A stretch of DNA of 64,000 bases from Natrinema sp. CBA1119 (GTDB lineage: Archaea > Halobacteriota > Halobacteria > Halobacteriales > Natrialbaceae): NCBI RefSeq assembly GCF_002572525.1, contig NZ_PDBS01000001.1, positions 930,001 through 994,000 on the forward strand. The letters are read 5' to 3'. Shown in pieces: positions 36,941 to 46,385 of this stretch (positions are counted from its first letter, which is position 1; each line of letters starts with the position of its first letter). The notes beneath the pieces were generated by a model, which searched no databases, was not told the origin of the DNA, and was given only the letters and a program-made list of their open reading frames with translations. A program made the position numbers and the translations under genes.

Positions 36941-37150
36941 CGGCGTGCGGTGGCGCGCGCTGGGCCGCGGCGAACGAAGGCGAGGCGTGAACGAAGTGAG
37001 CGCCTCGGAAAGCGAACGGTGACCGCAGGGAACCGTGAGCCGTGTGAGTCGCGGCCTGAAGCCGTGCGAGGGATGAGCGAGGGAAGAATGACCGAGCGAA
37101 TCGGTTGGGGAGGGCGTGGCGATTCCGTGTTGCCACGATAGCAGGACACT
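36941..37150 (+). repeat. Composite intergenic repeat, copy 1
   Basis: Left end GTGGCGCGCGCTGGGCCGCG, right end ATCGGTTGGGGAGGGCGTGG followed by CGATTCCGTGTTGCCACG. The interior holds short GAAGTGAGCG-type repeats and is variable in length between copies. It is the inverted partner of copy 2 around the mptD gene. Confidence 0.75.
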
Positions 37151-37217
37151 TTGTTCATCGTACTCCCATCAGAACCCACTGCTCCGTCATATCTCGAGAA
37201 ATCGAAATATCAGGCCC

Positions 37218-37577
37218 CTAGTCGCGAACGGACTCGAGTCGCATCAGCGGATAGCCGTCTTCCATCTCCATGCGCGTGACGACCTCGCAGCCCTCGTAGT
37301 CGACGACGATTTCGACCGCGAGGAATCGGCCCGTCAGTTCGGTGTAGTCGGCGCTCGAGTCGGCGAGTTCGGCCTCGAGTTCGTCGGTCAAGATGTCGAC
37401 GGCGACGTCGGTGCAGTGGGGCTGGTTCTCGATCGAGTCTTCGATCGCCGTCTCGAGGCTCGCGGCGCTGGCCGGCGAGACGGGCGTGCCGGCGAACTGG
37501 TGGTAGAGCGAGCCGAACTTGATGCCGGCCTCGAAGCAGGCGGCCTCGGCGTCCGTGGGTGACGTGTCTGTCGGCAT
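37218..37577 (-). CDS. mptD: Dihydroneopterin aldolase, archaeal MptD type
   Basis: 119 residues. ACFEAGIKFGSLYHQFAGTPVS at the N terminus and QPHCTDVAVDI, then ELTGRFLAVEIVVDY, match the archaeal family that cleaves dihydroneopterin (phosphate) to 6-hydroxymethyl-dihydropterin for tetrahydrofolate or methanopterin-like cofactors. Length is normal. The gene is bracketed by inverted copies of the composite repeat, so it is a candidate for local rearrangement. Confidence 0.82.
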   Translation of the reverse strand: MPTDTSPTDAEAACFEAGIKFGSLYHQFAGTPVSPASAASLETAIEDSIENQPHCTDVAVDILTDELEAELADSSADYTELTGRFLAVEIVVDYEGCEVVTRMEMEDGYPLMRLESVRD

Positions 37578-37682
37578 GTACCAGTGCTCACGTGCGGTCG
37601 GCAAGGGGATTGCGATGTACTGGAACGTCGCAGGGAGAGTCGTTCTATCGACTGGCTGTAGAACGTTGGATAACGGAACGAA

Positions 37683-37950
37683 ACATGTCCTGCTATCGTG
37701 GCGACACGGAATCGCCACGCCCTCCCCAACCGATTCGCTCACTAGCGTTCGCTCATCCCTCGCACGGTGTTCGTGTCGCGGTTCGCCGGGCTCACGGGTC
37801 GCTGCTCACGGCTCACGTCGTTCGCCGTTCGCTTCTCGAGATCCTCGCTGTGCTCGGACCTCGCATTCGCTCCCCGTTCGCATTTCGAGATCTCACTGCG
37901 TTCGATCTCGCTTCGCTCACCGCGACCCAGCGCGCGCCACAGCATGTGGA
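37683..37950 (-). repeat. Composite intergenic repeat, copy 2
   Basis: Reverse-orientation copy: GCCACGCCCTCCCCAACCGAT near its left end and GCGCGCGCCACAGCATGTGG at its right end. At 268 bp it is longer than copies 1 and 3. Confidence 0.75.
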
Positions 37951-38068
37951 TCGTCGGTCAGGAACGAAAGGGTCGGTCTCAGGTACTGCACTGGGTCGCG
38001 TGACACTCCCGCCCGAACTGCCGCGGAACCGCATGGTACTTATCGACGCTGTCCCTCACACCGAACGA

Positions 38069-38842
38069 ATGGCACAGTCAGTCCTGCTCACCGGGGCTGC
38101 GGGGCGAGTCGGAGACGCCATCCTCGGCGGCCTCGCGGACGACCACGAGTGGCGGTTACTGGATCGCGATCCCCCGACGGACGACCAGCCGGGCGAGTTC
38201 GTCGTCGCGGATATCACCGACGAGGACGCCGTCCGCGAGGCGATGGACGGAATCGATGTCGTGGTTCATCTCGCGGGCGATCCGCGCCCCGAAGCGCCGT
38301 GGGACAGCGTCCTGACCAACAACATCGACGGCACGCAGACGATTTTCGAGGCCGCCATCGACGCCGGCGTCGAGCAGGTCGTCTTCGCCTCGTCGAACCA
38401 CGCTGTCGGCAACTACGAGACCGACGAGCGCACGCCCGATCTGTACCGCGAGCACGACGACTACCTCCTCGACGGCACCGAACTCCCCCGACCGAGCAAC
38501 CTCTATGGCGTCTCGAAGGCCGCCGGCGAGACCTTGGGGAGATACTACCACGACGAATACGACCTCTCGGTCGTCTGCGTCCGTATCGGCAACCTCACCG
38601 AGGGCCACCCGCCGATCGACTACGAGCGCGGACAGGCGATGTGGCTCTCCTACCGCGACTGTGCACACCTGTTCGACCGCTGCATCCGCGCCGACTACGA
38701 GTACGAGATCGTCTACGGCATCTCCGACAACGATCGGAAGTACTACTCGCTCGAGCGCGCTCGCGAGGCCCTCGGCTACGAGCCGCGAGACAACTCCGCG
38801 TACTACGACGGCGAAGAGCGGGTCGTCGAACCCGACGCCTGA
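38069..38842 (+). CDS. azf: NAD-dependent glucose-6-phosphate dehydrogenase, Azf type
   Basis: 257-residue short-chain/extended SDR enzyme. The dinucleotide motif TGAAGRVG is at 8-15, the DRD acidic end of strand 2 favours NAD, and the catalytic Tyr146 and Lys150 are in YGVSK. Segments HLAGDPRPEAPWDS, ASSNHAVGNYET, DGTELPRPSNLYG and YGISDNDRKYYS match what I recall of the haloarchaeal Azf enzyme, which feeds glucose-6-phosphate into the oxidative pentose phosphate pathway. Uronate dehydrogenase is a close relative and the alternative. Confidence 0.82.
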   Translation: MAQSVLLTGAAGRVGDAILGGLADDHEWRLLDRDPPTDDQPGEFVVADITDEDAVREAMDGIDVVVHLAGDPRPEAPWDSVLTNNIDGTQTIFEAAIDAGVEQVVFASSNHAVGNYETDERTPDLYREHDDYLLDGTELPRPSNLYGVSKAAGETLGRYYHDEYDLSVVCVRIGNLTEGHPPIDYERGQAMWLSYRDCAHLFDRCIRADYEYEIVYGISDNDRKYYSLERAREALGYEPRDNSAYYDGEERVVEPDA

Positions 38843-38950
38843 TCGCGCGCTGAGGCCGTTCGCCCGACGTCGCTGCGACCGCACGTCCAGAGCCGGCAAC
38901 CGACTCGGACGAGCCGCGAGCTTTTGACGCTCGGCGTGGGTACTGACGGC

Positions 38951-39922
38951 ATGGAGTACACCACGCTCGGAAACACTGGAATGACGGTCAGCCGCATCTG
39001 TCTGGGCTGTATGAGTTTCGGGACGGATCGGGAGTGGATGCTCGAGCCCGAGGAGAGCACAGAACTCATCGAGCGCGCGATCGATCTGGGGATCAACTTC
39101 TTCGATACCGCGAACGTCTACTCGACGGGCGAGTCCGAGGAAATTCTGGGCGACGCGCTCGAGGGGTACGACCGCGATTCGCAGGTGGTCGCGACGAAAG
39201 TCTTCGGCGAGATGGATCCGGACAATCCGAACGCGAGCGGCCTCTCCCGCAAAGCGATCGAACAGGAACTCGAGGCGAGTCTCGACCGCCTGGGGATGGA
39301 CACGATCGACCTCTACCAGACCCACCGGTGGGACTACGACACGCCGGTCGAGGAGACCCTCCGCGCGCTCGACGACGCGGTTCGGCGCGGGAAGGTGCGC
39401 TACATCGGCACCTCCTCGATGTGGGCCCACCAGTTCGCCGACGCCCTCCACGCGAGCGACGCGCTGGGCCTCGAGCGCTTCGCCACGATGCAGAACCACT
39501 ACAACGTGCTCTACCGCGAGGAGGAACGCGAGATGCTGCCGCTCTGTGAGAACGAGGACATCGGCGTCATTCCGTGGTCGCCGCTGGCCCGTGGCGTCGC
39601 GACCCGCCCCCACGAGGAGATCGATTCGACGACCCGCGGTCAGACCGACAAGTACCTCGAGCAGATGTCCTACCTTCAGGGCGGCGGCGAGGAGATCAAC
39701 GAGCGAATTCAGGAACTCGCCGACGAGAAGGGCGTCTCGATGGCCCAGATCTCGCTCGCGTGGCTGCTCCACAAGGACTGGGTCGACGCCCCCATCGTCG
39801 GGACGACCAGCGTCGAACACTTGGAGGACGCCGTTGAGGCCCTCGAGATCGATCTCTCCGAGTCGGAAATCGAGTCCCTCGAGGAACCCTACGAGCCGCT
39901 GCCGGTGGCGGGTCACGAATAG
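38951..39922 (+). CDS. Aldo/keto reductase
   Basis: 323 residues starting MEYTTLGNTGMTVSRICLGCM. The catalytic residues are Asp and Tyr in FFDTANVYSTGESE, Lys in VATKVFG and His in YQTHRWD. The PWSPLARGV segment and C-terminal PIVGTTSVEHLEDAV bind NADP(H). The subgroup is the YajO/AKR11-like bacterial-archaeal type, substrate unknown. It follows azf by 108 bp on the same strand. Confidence 0.92.
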   Translation: MEYTTLGNTGMTVSRICLGCMSFGTDREWMLEPEESTELIERAIDLGINFFDTANVYSTGESEEILGDALEGYDRDSQVVATKVFGEMDPDNPNASGLSRKAIEQELEASLDRLGMDTIDLYQTHRWDYDTPVEETLRALDDAVRRGKVRYIGTSSMWAHQFADALHASDALGLERFATMQNHYNVLYREEEREMLPLCENEDIGVIPWSPLARGVATRPHEEIDSTTRGQTDKYLEQMSYLQGGGEEINERIQELADEKGVSMAQISLAWLLHKDWVDAPIVGTTSVEHLEDAVEALEIDLSESEIESLEEPYEPLPVAGHE

Positions 39923-39949
39923 TCGAACGAGCCGCTCGCGAAGCGCCCG

Positions 39950-40822
39950 TTACAACAGATCGACGCCGTTCAGCACTTCGGCGACCCGCTCGAGGTGGGT
40001 CGCGTGCTCCTCGCCCTCGAGCCCCTGGTACATCGTCGTGATCGAGAGGTGGTCGGCGCCGAGATCGTGCCAAGCCTGCGCGCGCTCGACCCACTCGTCT
40101 TCCTCGCCGGGGACGGCGTACATCCGGCCGCCGAGGCCGATATCGTCGGGGTCGCGGCCCGCCGCCTCGGCGTACTCGTAGAGGTCCGCGAGGTGGGCTT
40201 CGGCCTCGTCGCCCGGCTGGAACTGGGGTAACCAGCCATCCGCGATCCGAGCGACGCGGCGCTTGACCGGATCGGCCATGCCGCCCATCCAGAGCGGAAT
40301 CGGCTGCTGGACCGGACGCGGTCGGATGCCGACGTCCGGAATCTCGTGAAACTCGCCCTCGAACTCGACGAGTTCGTCGGTCCAGAGCCGGCGGAGCACC
40401 TCGACTTGCTCCTCGATTCGCTGCCCCCGCCGCGAGAAGTCCTCCCCCAGCGCGACGTACTCGGGTTCGTTCCAGCCGACGCCGACCCCCATGCGAAACC
40501 GCCCGTCGGTGAAGCGATCCAGTTGGGCAGCCTGCTTCGCGACGAGGGCGGTCTGGCGCTGGGGCAAGACGAGAATTCCGGTCATAAAGGCCAGTTCGTC
40601 GGTCTGGCCCGCCAGATAGGAGTACGTGGTCAGCGGCTCGTGGAACGTACTCTCGTAGTCGTAGGGACCATCCCACCCCTCGCGGTCGGGATCGACGCCG
40701 AGGACGTGATCGTACGCCAGAACGTGTTCGTACCCCGACTCCTCGACCCGCCGTGCGTAGTCGGCGAGCGTCCGCGGGTCGTGGCCGATCTCGAGTTGCG
40801 GGAGCACGGTACCGATTTCCAT
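39950..40822 (-). CDS. LLM-class F420-dependent oxidoreductase
   Basis: 290 residues. MEIGTVLPQLEIGHDPRTL start, GYEHVLAYDHVLGVDP, LAFMTGILVLPQRQTALVAKQAAQLDRF, GRFRMGVGVGWNEPEY, and IPLWMGGMADPVKRRVARIADGW are the diagnostic TIM-barrel motifs of the F420-type luciferase-like family. Substrate unknown. It is convergent with the aldo/keto reductase gene. Confidence 0.9.
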   Translation of the reverse strand: MEIGTVLPQLEIGHDPRTLADYARRVEESGYEHVLAYDHVLGVDPDREGWDGPYDYESTFHEPLTTYSYLAGQTDELAFMTGILVLPQRQTALVAKQAAQLDRFTDGRFRMGVGVGWNEPEYVALGEDFSRRGQRIEEQVEVLRRLWTDELVEFEGEFHEIPDVGIRPRPVQQPIPLWMGGMADPVKRRVARIADGWLPQFQPGDEAEAHLADLYEYAEAAGRDPDDIGLGGRMYAVPGEEDEWVERAQAWHDLGADHLSITTMYQGLEGEEHATHLERVAEVLNGVDLL

Positions 40823-40900
40823 ACCCTCGCGTTGGACCGGCCCGGACTTGAAGCTCCCGTCGACACTGAACGACGGCGGCTATTGGCGAGGATTTGCCGT

Positions 40901-41056
40901 CCACATGCTGTGGCGCGCGCCGGGTCGCGGTAAAGCCAACGGCGAACCGCGACACGAACACCGTGCGAGGGATGAGGACCGCAGCGACCAGCGGGAGCGA
41001 GGACCGCAATCGGTTGGGGAGGGCGTGGCGATTCCCTGTTGGCAGTGTGAGGAAAA
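40901..41056 (+). repeat. Composite intergenic repeat, copy 3
   Basis: Begins CCACATGCTGTGGCGCGCGC and ends near GGCGTGGCGATTCCCTGTTG. Same ends as copies 1 and 2 with a shorter interior. It fills most of the 342-bp gap between the LLM and DUF309 genes; no gene is seen in the rest. Confidence 0.75.
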
Positions 41057-41164
41057 CACGCGACTCTTCGTCACTCCTCGACCGCTCCGCGACTGACCTA
41101 ACAACCGTTTTCGAGCCCCACGACCAGTCTCGAGTACCAATGATTCTCGAGCACCGATAACCGA

Positions 41165-41779
41165 TCAGAACAGCCCGTTAACATCCTCCTCGCGAGCCCG
41201 CCGTCTGCCGACGTGATCCGTGAGCCGCTGGGAGATGATCCCGCGATTCTCGTCCTCGCGGACGAAATCGAACAGTAGCGTGATGAAGACGCTGCCGTCA
41301 TCACCCGCCTCGAGATCCCGCCGCGCGTACGCTCGAGCCCGTCCGACCGGCTCCTCGTCGTATCCGAACTCCTCGGCGAGGACGACCGCCGCGATCGCCG
41401 TCGGTTCGAAGCCGAGAGCCGCCAGCCCGGGACTGTCGCCCTCGTGTTCGATCCGTCCCGGCGCCCGCCGCTCGATGATTTCGGGGTCGGCCGCGAGGCG
41501 AGCCAGATCCGCTCGAATCGGCTCGAGGCGGAGGTCGCGGTAGTCGGCGGGCAGCCCCGCGAGGTACTCGCCAGCACTCTCTGCGAGCCCGACGGCCCCC
41601 TCCCAGTTGCGCTCGCGCGCGTGATAGACCGCGCCGCTGTACTGAATGAGCCCGTGAAGCAGGCGCTCGTCGTCGCTGCCGGCCTCGAGTTCGAGCCAGC
41701 GGTCCTCCCAGGCGTCGTGGGCGGCGTGATAGTGGCCACTGTTGAAGATGGCGACGCCCGCCCGAAGCCGATCGCGCAT
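41165..41779 (-). CDS. DUF309 family protein
   Basis: 204 residues. The helical core GVAIFNSGHYHAAHDAWEDRW ... LIQYSGAVYHARERNWEGAVGLAESAGEYL carries the conserved H-x-x-H/E-x-W motif of DUF309, a possible metal-binding helical fold. An acidic/basic C-terminal extension ends in EEDVNGLF. Function unknown. Confidence 0.88.
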   Translation of the reverse strand: MRDRLRAGVAIFNSGHYHAAHDAWEDRWLELEAGSDDERLLHGLIQYSGAVYHARERNWEGAVGLAESAGEYLAGLPADYRDLRLEPIRADLARLAADPEIIERRAPGRIEHEGDSPGLAALGFEPTAIAAVVLAEEFGYDEEPVGRARAYARRDLEAGDDGSVFITLLFDFVREDENRGIISQRLTDHVGRRRAREEDVNGLF

Positions 41780-42228
41780 AGCCGTCCTTGGGGCTCGAGA
41801 CTCGAGAACGTGACGGAAACGGTGACCGCCGGATATCCTGCCGGCAACGGCGACCGGGTCACACCGGGAGCGGGGACGCCGCGTCGCCGGGGTACCGACA
41901 GCACACTACCGCCTCCGGCAGGGCGGGACAGACAACCGTTGATTGGGCGAAATCCAGGGCGTGTCGACGCCCTAACCGGTTACTAGCCGCCACCGGTCCG
42001 GCGGTACTCGAGGTGAGGCCGAACATACATATTAGTATGCGATGGCTTCCCATGGTATAGAGAGCGGCCACCGATCCGTAAGACGTCCGTACCGTCGCTC
42101 GAGGGGAGAGATGAACACGAATCCGTCCCCGAGCTACCCCGTGCACGCCAGCAAAAACACCGCGGACGGTTCAAGTCCGTCTCGACGACCCACAGCGCTC
42201 GCCGCTCCAAACTGAGCGTCTTGAGAAC
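41780..42228. other. Gene-free region
   Basis: 449 bp without a convincing gene. A T-arm-like palindrome near 42163-42183 does not belong to a complete tRNA. An AT-rich patch (ACATACATATTAGTATGCG near 42024) may hold a promoter. Confidence 0.45.
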
Positions 42229-43323
42229 TCAGCCCTCGCTATCCTCGAACGTGAACGTCCCGTTTCGTTGAATTACGTCACCGTCGACCTCGAGGCGGGA
42301 GTCCTCGCTGACGTCCGTGATCAGATCGACGTGGACTGCCGAGTCGTTTCCGGACTCGCCGTCGGGGAGACAGGCGTCGTAGGCCCGGCCGAGCGCCAGA
42401 TGGACGGTGTCACCCATCTTCTCGTCGAAGAGGATGTTGTCCGTGTAGCGGTCGATACCCCGATTCATCCCGATTCCGAGTTCGCCCAGCCGGCGGGCTC
42501 CGTCGTCCGTCTCGATGATCTCGCCGATCACGTCCCCGCCCTGCTCGGCGTCGTAATCGACGACCTCACCCTCGGCGAACTCGAGGCGGACGTCCCGGAC
42601 GGATTCCCCCCGTATCGTCATCGGGACGTCGAAGGTCACCTCACCATCGGTCGCATAGGGCGCAGTGAAGACTTCGCCGCTAGGCAGGTTGTGCGAGTCG
42701 TAGGCGACCGACGCGGCGCTGTTGACTGCCGTCCGGCCCTCGATCCGCATCGTCAGGTCGGTCCCCCTCGAGACGAGTCGGACCTCGCTCCCCTCGTCGA
42801 GCAACGCTTTCAACTGGGACATCTCCTCGGCCAGTGACTCCCAGTCCCGGAGGATCGCGTCGTACGCGAACTCCTGGTACTCCTCGTAGGCCATGTTGGC
42901 CTGCTGTGCGAGCGAGCGCGTCGGATGGACCGTCGAAACCCAGCGGGTTCCCAGTCGAGTCTCGCGGATCTCGCTTCTGGCCTCGCTGTACGCTCGCCGC
43001 CGGTCGCCGGTAACGTCAGCCGTCACGCTCGTGTTCCGCCCGCCGCCGAGCGAGAGATAGACATCGGCGTTCTCGACCAGCGCGAGTTCGTGAGCCGGAT
43101 TCGCGTCGAAATCGCCGTCGTGAGCCCGGAGATAGGCCCGCGTGACTTCACCCGAGCCGTAGGTCGCGAGCAGGTTCGCGCCCCGCTCGCCGAGTTTCTC
43201 GGCGACGGCGACCGCCAGCTCGTGTGCGTCCGGCCCCACCGACAGAACGACATCGTCGCCCGCTTCGACGCGAGCGCTCCAGTCGACCAGCACCTCGGCG
43301 TGTTCGCGTACGCGTTCGTCCAT
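42229..43323 (-). CDS. Aminopeptidase, M29 family
   Basis: 364 residues starting MDERVREHAEVLVDWSARVEAGD. M29 metallopeptidase (thermophilic aminopeptidase family). Likely metal ligands are Glu in LPSGEVFTAP, Glu and His in RLGELGIGMNRGID and GDTVHLALGRAYD, and His-x-Asp in AVHVDLITD. It should release N-terminal residues from peptides in the cytosol. The start is the ATG that gives the normal family length. Confidence 0.92.
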   Translation of the reverse strand: MDERVREHAEVLVDWSARVEAGDDVVLSVGPDAHELAVAVAEKLGERGANLLATYGSGEVTRAYLRAHDGDFDANPAHELALVENADVYLSLGGGRNTSVTADVTGDRRRAYSEARSEIRETRLGTRWVSTVHPTRSLAQQANMAYEEYQEFAYDAILRDWESLAEEMSQLKALLDEGSEVRLVSRGTDLTMRIEGRTAVNSAASVAYDSHNLPSGEVFTAPYATDGEVTFDVPMTIRGESVRDVRLEFAEGEVVDYDAEQGGDVIGEIIETDDGARRLGELGIGMNRGIDRYTDNILFDEKMGDTVHLALGRAYDACLPDGESGNDSAVHVDLITDVSEDSRLEVDGDVIQRNGTFTFEDSEG

Positions 43324-43361
43324 GGACGTTCCTCTCGAGCGAGATCCTATAGTAGCCACTG

Positions 43362-43430
43362 ATGCGGTCTGTTGTACCGATTTCTCCGAGCAACCGAAGG
43401 ACGGTTCGTGGTTCCCTGGAAATGATTTCC
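43362..43430 (-). repeat. Degenerate copy D of the 82-bp palindrome
   Basis: ATGCGGTCTGTTGTACCGA and CCGAGCAACCGAAGGACGG match the reverse complement of copy A with many changes. It lies just downstream of the YhhQ-like gene's stop codon (minus strand). Confidence 0.5.
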
Positions 43431-43443
43431 TGACGAGACGAAC

Positions 43444-44169
43444 TCAGGCGGCGTGGGTCTCCTCGGCGGTGAGTCCCTCGCGTGAGCGCACGAGCGAGAC
43501 GATGGCGTAGACGACCGGCGTATCGAGGAGGGCGATTGCGAGTTTCAACAGGTACTGGCCGACCATCAACGAGAGGATAACATCAGTCGGGAGAACGGCA
43601 CCGACGCCGAGAACAGAAGGTGCGACGGCGAACGCGATCAAGACGAAGATGACGGTATCGATCGCTTGGCTGCTCGCCGTCGACGCGATGTTGCGGAGCC
43701 AGAGCTTCTCCGAGCCGGTGTAGTCTCGAATCCGGTGAAACACGATCACGTCCCAGTTCTGGCTGACGAGGTAGGCCAACAGACTCCCGATGACCACGTT
43801 CGTCGACGCGCCGAGCGCCGTTTCGAACGCAGCTGGATCGACGCTCGAGGGGGCGGCCGGCGCGGCGATCGTCGACCAGACGAGCGCGAGGACGACGAAG
43901 TTCAGAACGAAGCCCACGTTGACGACGATCTGGGCCGCGCGTCGGCCGTACAGTTCGGTGTAACAGTCGCTCGCGAGGAACGTCAGCGCGTACGCGAGGG
44001 CCGCCCCGGGCAACGCGAGCTGTGTCCCCGTCACCGGGAGCGCCACCGGGAGTTCGAACGCGAGTACCTTCGACGCAGTCAACTGCGCGGTAACGAGTGC
44101 GGTCACGAAGAGACCGATCAGCGCGACCTGCGCGATCGTCGGCGCTCCACGGGGCTCTGTCCGGTTCAT
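43444..44169 (-). CDS. Queuosine-precursor transporter family (YhhQ/VUT)
   Basis: 241 residues with six hydrophobic helices. The motifs ASDCYTELYGRRAAQIVVNVGF, SQNWDVIVFHRIRDYTG and KLWLRNIASTASSQAIDTVIF are typical of the YhhQ (vitamin uptake-like) family, which brings in 7-deazaguanine precursors (preQ0/preQ1). In haloarchaea the cargo may serve archaeosine synthesis. Confidence 0.88.
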   Translation of the reverse strand: MNRTEPRGAPTIAQVALIGLFVTALVTAQLTASKVLAFELPVALPVTGTQLALPGAALAYALTFLASDCYTELYGRRAAQIVVNVGFVLNFVVLALVWSTIAAPAAPSSVDPAAFETALGASTNVVIGSLLAYLVSQNWDVIVFHRIRDYTGSEKLWLRNIASTASSQAIDTVIFVLIAFAVAPSVLGVGAVLPTDVILSLMVGQYLLKLAIALLDTPVVYAIVSLVRSREGLTAEETHAA

Positions 44170-44600
44170 GCCGCGGCATACCCATCGGAACCACCTAAAC
44201 GATACTATTCCAGTACACCTCGAGGGTGACCACGGTCCGCAGGAGATATTCTCACCAGGTGGTCGTCGACCGTGAGCGGGTCCCGGAATCGTCCCCCAGA
44301 CTCGTCCTCAAGACGGTCACAGCCGCCCGTCGAGCGCGGCCGGTTCTGGACGGACGGTCGGTCGAATTCGGGCATGAATGGCGAAATAGGTGTCCTCTCG
44401 TCCGCTTACCACCGAGAAGAACTGTCCACCCCTCTCTCGAGCCGACCCGTTTTCCGTCTCGTGGGGGGGTCAACGGTCCGCTATCACCGGCGTCAATACC
44501 TCGGAGATCTAGAAAAACCGACTTCGCTGTTTTCACTGCCATAGTGCGATGACCGTCGAGTCCACGGCGAAATTCTTTTTGTTTCGACAGGCGATCCGTA
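44170..44600. other. Gene-free region before cspA
   Basis: About 430 bp without a supported gene. The right end runs into the cspA promoter. Confidence 0.4.
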
Positions 44601-44641
44601 ACACAACTGTTATACGTATCCCGGGCCTCGATTGAATTGCA
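44601..44641 (+). promoter_or_regulatory. cspA promoter
   Basis: The TATA-like GTTATACGTA starts about 31 bp before the ATG, so the transcript should have only a very short leader. Confidence 0.55.
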
Positions 44642-44836
44642 ATGGCGAAAGGAAACGTTGATTTCTTCAACGACACAGGCGGCTACGGTTTCATTGAGAC
44701 GGACGACGCAGACGATGACGTTTTCTTCCACATGGAAGACGTTGGCGGTCCGGACCTCGAAGAAGGTACAGACATCGAATTCGATATCGAACAGGCCCCC
44801 AAGGGCCCCCGCGCCACCAACGTCACCCGCCTGTAA
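44642..44836 (+). CDS. cspA: Cold-shock protein
   Basis: 64 residues. KGNVDFFNDTGGYGFIETDD carries RNP1 (GYGFI), and DVFFHMED is RNP2, the RNA-binding surface of the CspA beta-barrel. The protein binds single-stranded RNA or DNA as a chaperone. A T-rich stretch (ACGGCTTTTTACG) right after the stop is a likely terminator. Confidence 0.95.
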   Translation: MAKGNVDFFNDTGGYGFIETDDADDDVFFHMEDVGGPDLEEGTDIEFDIEQAPKGPRATNVTRL

Positions 44837-45234
44837 AACGGCTTTTTACGTTCGGTAACGGGTTTCACATTCGATTATCATTCTTTAGCACACAACACGA
44901 TAGCTAGCGACGGCTTCGTGCCATCGCTATTAGCCGATCGAGTCATCTATACTGACAGTGTCGAACAGCGATAATCAGTTAACCCGATGAATAGTATTTC
45001 GGTCGAGCGACCGTTAGCGGTCTGTTTCGTTTTGCGTAACTTTCACGAAATCCGTAACAAGTCTCGAGACGGCCTGTCTGTACGGCTTCGTAACCGGATT
45101 TAGCATGTTCTTACGAAACGAAACGCGAGATATTAGTCTGATTGACTTAGTTAGCTTCGGTGAACGTATGCGGAACGGTTGATACGAAATCGATAACAAA
45201 TAGCCGGGTACCCGTTCGTTCACTCGAGTACAAA
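44837..45234. other. AT-rich gene-free region before the PadR gene
   Basis: 398 bp lower in GC than the surroundings. CGTAAC and TTACGAAACG occur repeatedly (45035-45125) and may be operator half-sites of the adjacent PadR regulator, which is an inference. Confidence 0.4.
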
Positions 45235-45510
45235 ATGGACGATCTGACAGGGTTTCAACGAGACCTTCTGTACGTGATCGCAGGGGCCGATCAGCCCTCC
45301 GGTCAGGACGTGAAAAGCGAAGTCGAGACATACTACAATAGCGAGATCAATCACGGCCGATTGTATCCGAATCTCGATACACTGGTCAATAAAGACCTCG
45401 TCGAGAAGGGAGAGCTCGATCGACGAACTAACTACTACGAGATCAGTGATCGCGGCCGACAGACGATCGAGCAGCGCCGGGAGTGGGAACAACAGTATAT
45501 CGACGACTAG
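45235..45510 (+). CDS. PadR family transcription regulator
   Basis: 91 residues: FQRDLLYVIAGADQPSGQDVKSEVETYY, then GRLYPNLDTLVNKDLVEKGEL and NYYEISDRGRQTIEQ, a complete PadR winged helix with the typical RLYPNLDTL recognition region. Short members usually bind their own promoter. The upstream AT-rich region is a likely site. Confidence 0.9.
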   Translation: MDDLTGFQRDLLYVIAGADQPSGQDVKSEVETYYNSEINHGRLYPNLDTLVNKDLVEKGELDRRTNYYEISDRGRQTIEQRREWEQQYIDD

Positions 45511-46385
45511 TCCGACACCCACCAGTCCTGCACTCTCCACTCCGATCGCTGAGCGACACGTACCGACGGGACAGGCCGACATCGGCGGATAGCAGGTGCT
45601 TTCCCACACTCGCAAACCGATTCGGTGTAACCACACTGACGGCAGAACCCGCTTGTACACCGTCACCAGCGGACACCTGTCGGCAGAATCGGTCTCGTTT
45701 CGCCACTCGATAGTGAGATCACCCGCGATTTTCGTTCCAGCAGCTGCCTCCGCCCTTCGTTCCACCACTACTGACAGAGCGGGGCTGATACGACCGGCTG
45801 CAAGTCCGTTCCGAAGCACTCTCGATACGGCATGGGTTGCTCCGAAACCAGTTACAGCCGACCGTTTGCTCCCTCAATAACCGCGAACCGAATCCCCTTG
45901 AGTTGCAATCACGAGCCCCAATCGCTCGTCATAACTCAACTCGATCGACCGTTCTGGGCCCGGCAACCACAGTGATCGTAACGCGCATCGCGTGGGACGC
46001 TCCACGTTCCATACCCGATTCCCGCCTCGGCTTCATCGATAGCTACGAATAACGAACGAGTCCCCGATACGGACAGTACCGACAATACTCCTCGAAGAGA
46101 CGGAGCTTCATCGGTCGACGGACGCGAACTGTATGCGATTCGAGATAGTCCCTCAAGCCCACCAAATTGCTTCGCTTCGACCTCAAAACCCAGAACTACT
46201 TACGTCGGGAGAGTCGTTAATTCACTAACCGAAATAGGCGCTGTCCCTGGCACGGTCGGGACTGAGCCTTCGATTCGAGCCGCCGCGGACGCTATCGAAG
46301 CCGGCTCACGTCGCAGGACGCCGCTCCCAGCAGCCATTCCGGCTGCACGACTGACCACGGGACTGCTATGATCGGCCCTACAACA
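45511..46385. other. Long gene-free region before RNase J
   Basis: 875 bp without a convincing coding frame on either strand: the open frames show no family motif. A small RNA or a decayed gene cannot be excluded. Confidence 0.45.

Noticed and set aside
42163-42183. T-arm-like palindrome suggesting a tRNA
   Set aside because: No matching acceptor stem, D-arm or anticodon arm within 90 bases on either strand.
45511-46385. RNA gene such as RNase P or SRP RNA in the long gap
   Set aside because: No conserved core motif of either RNA was seen.
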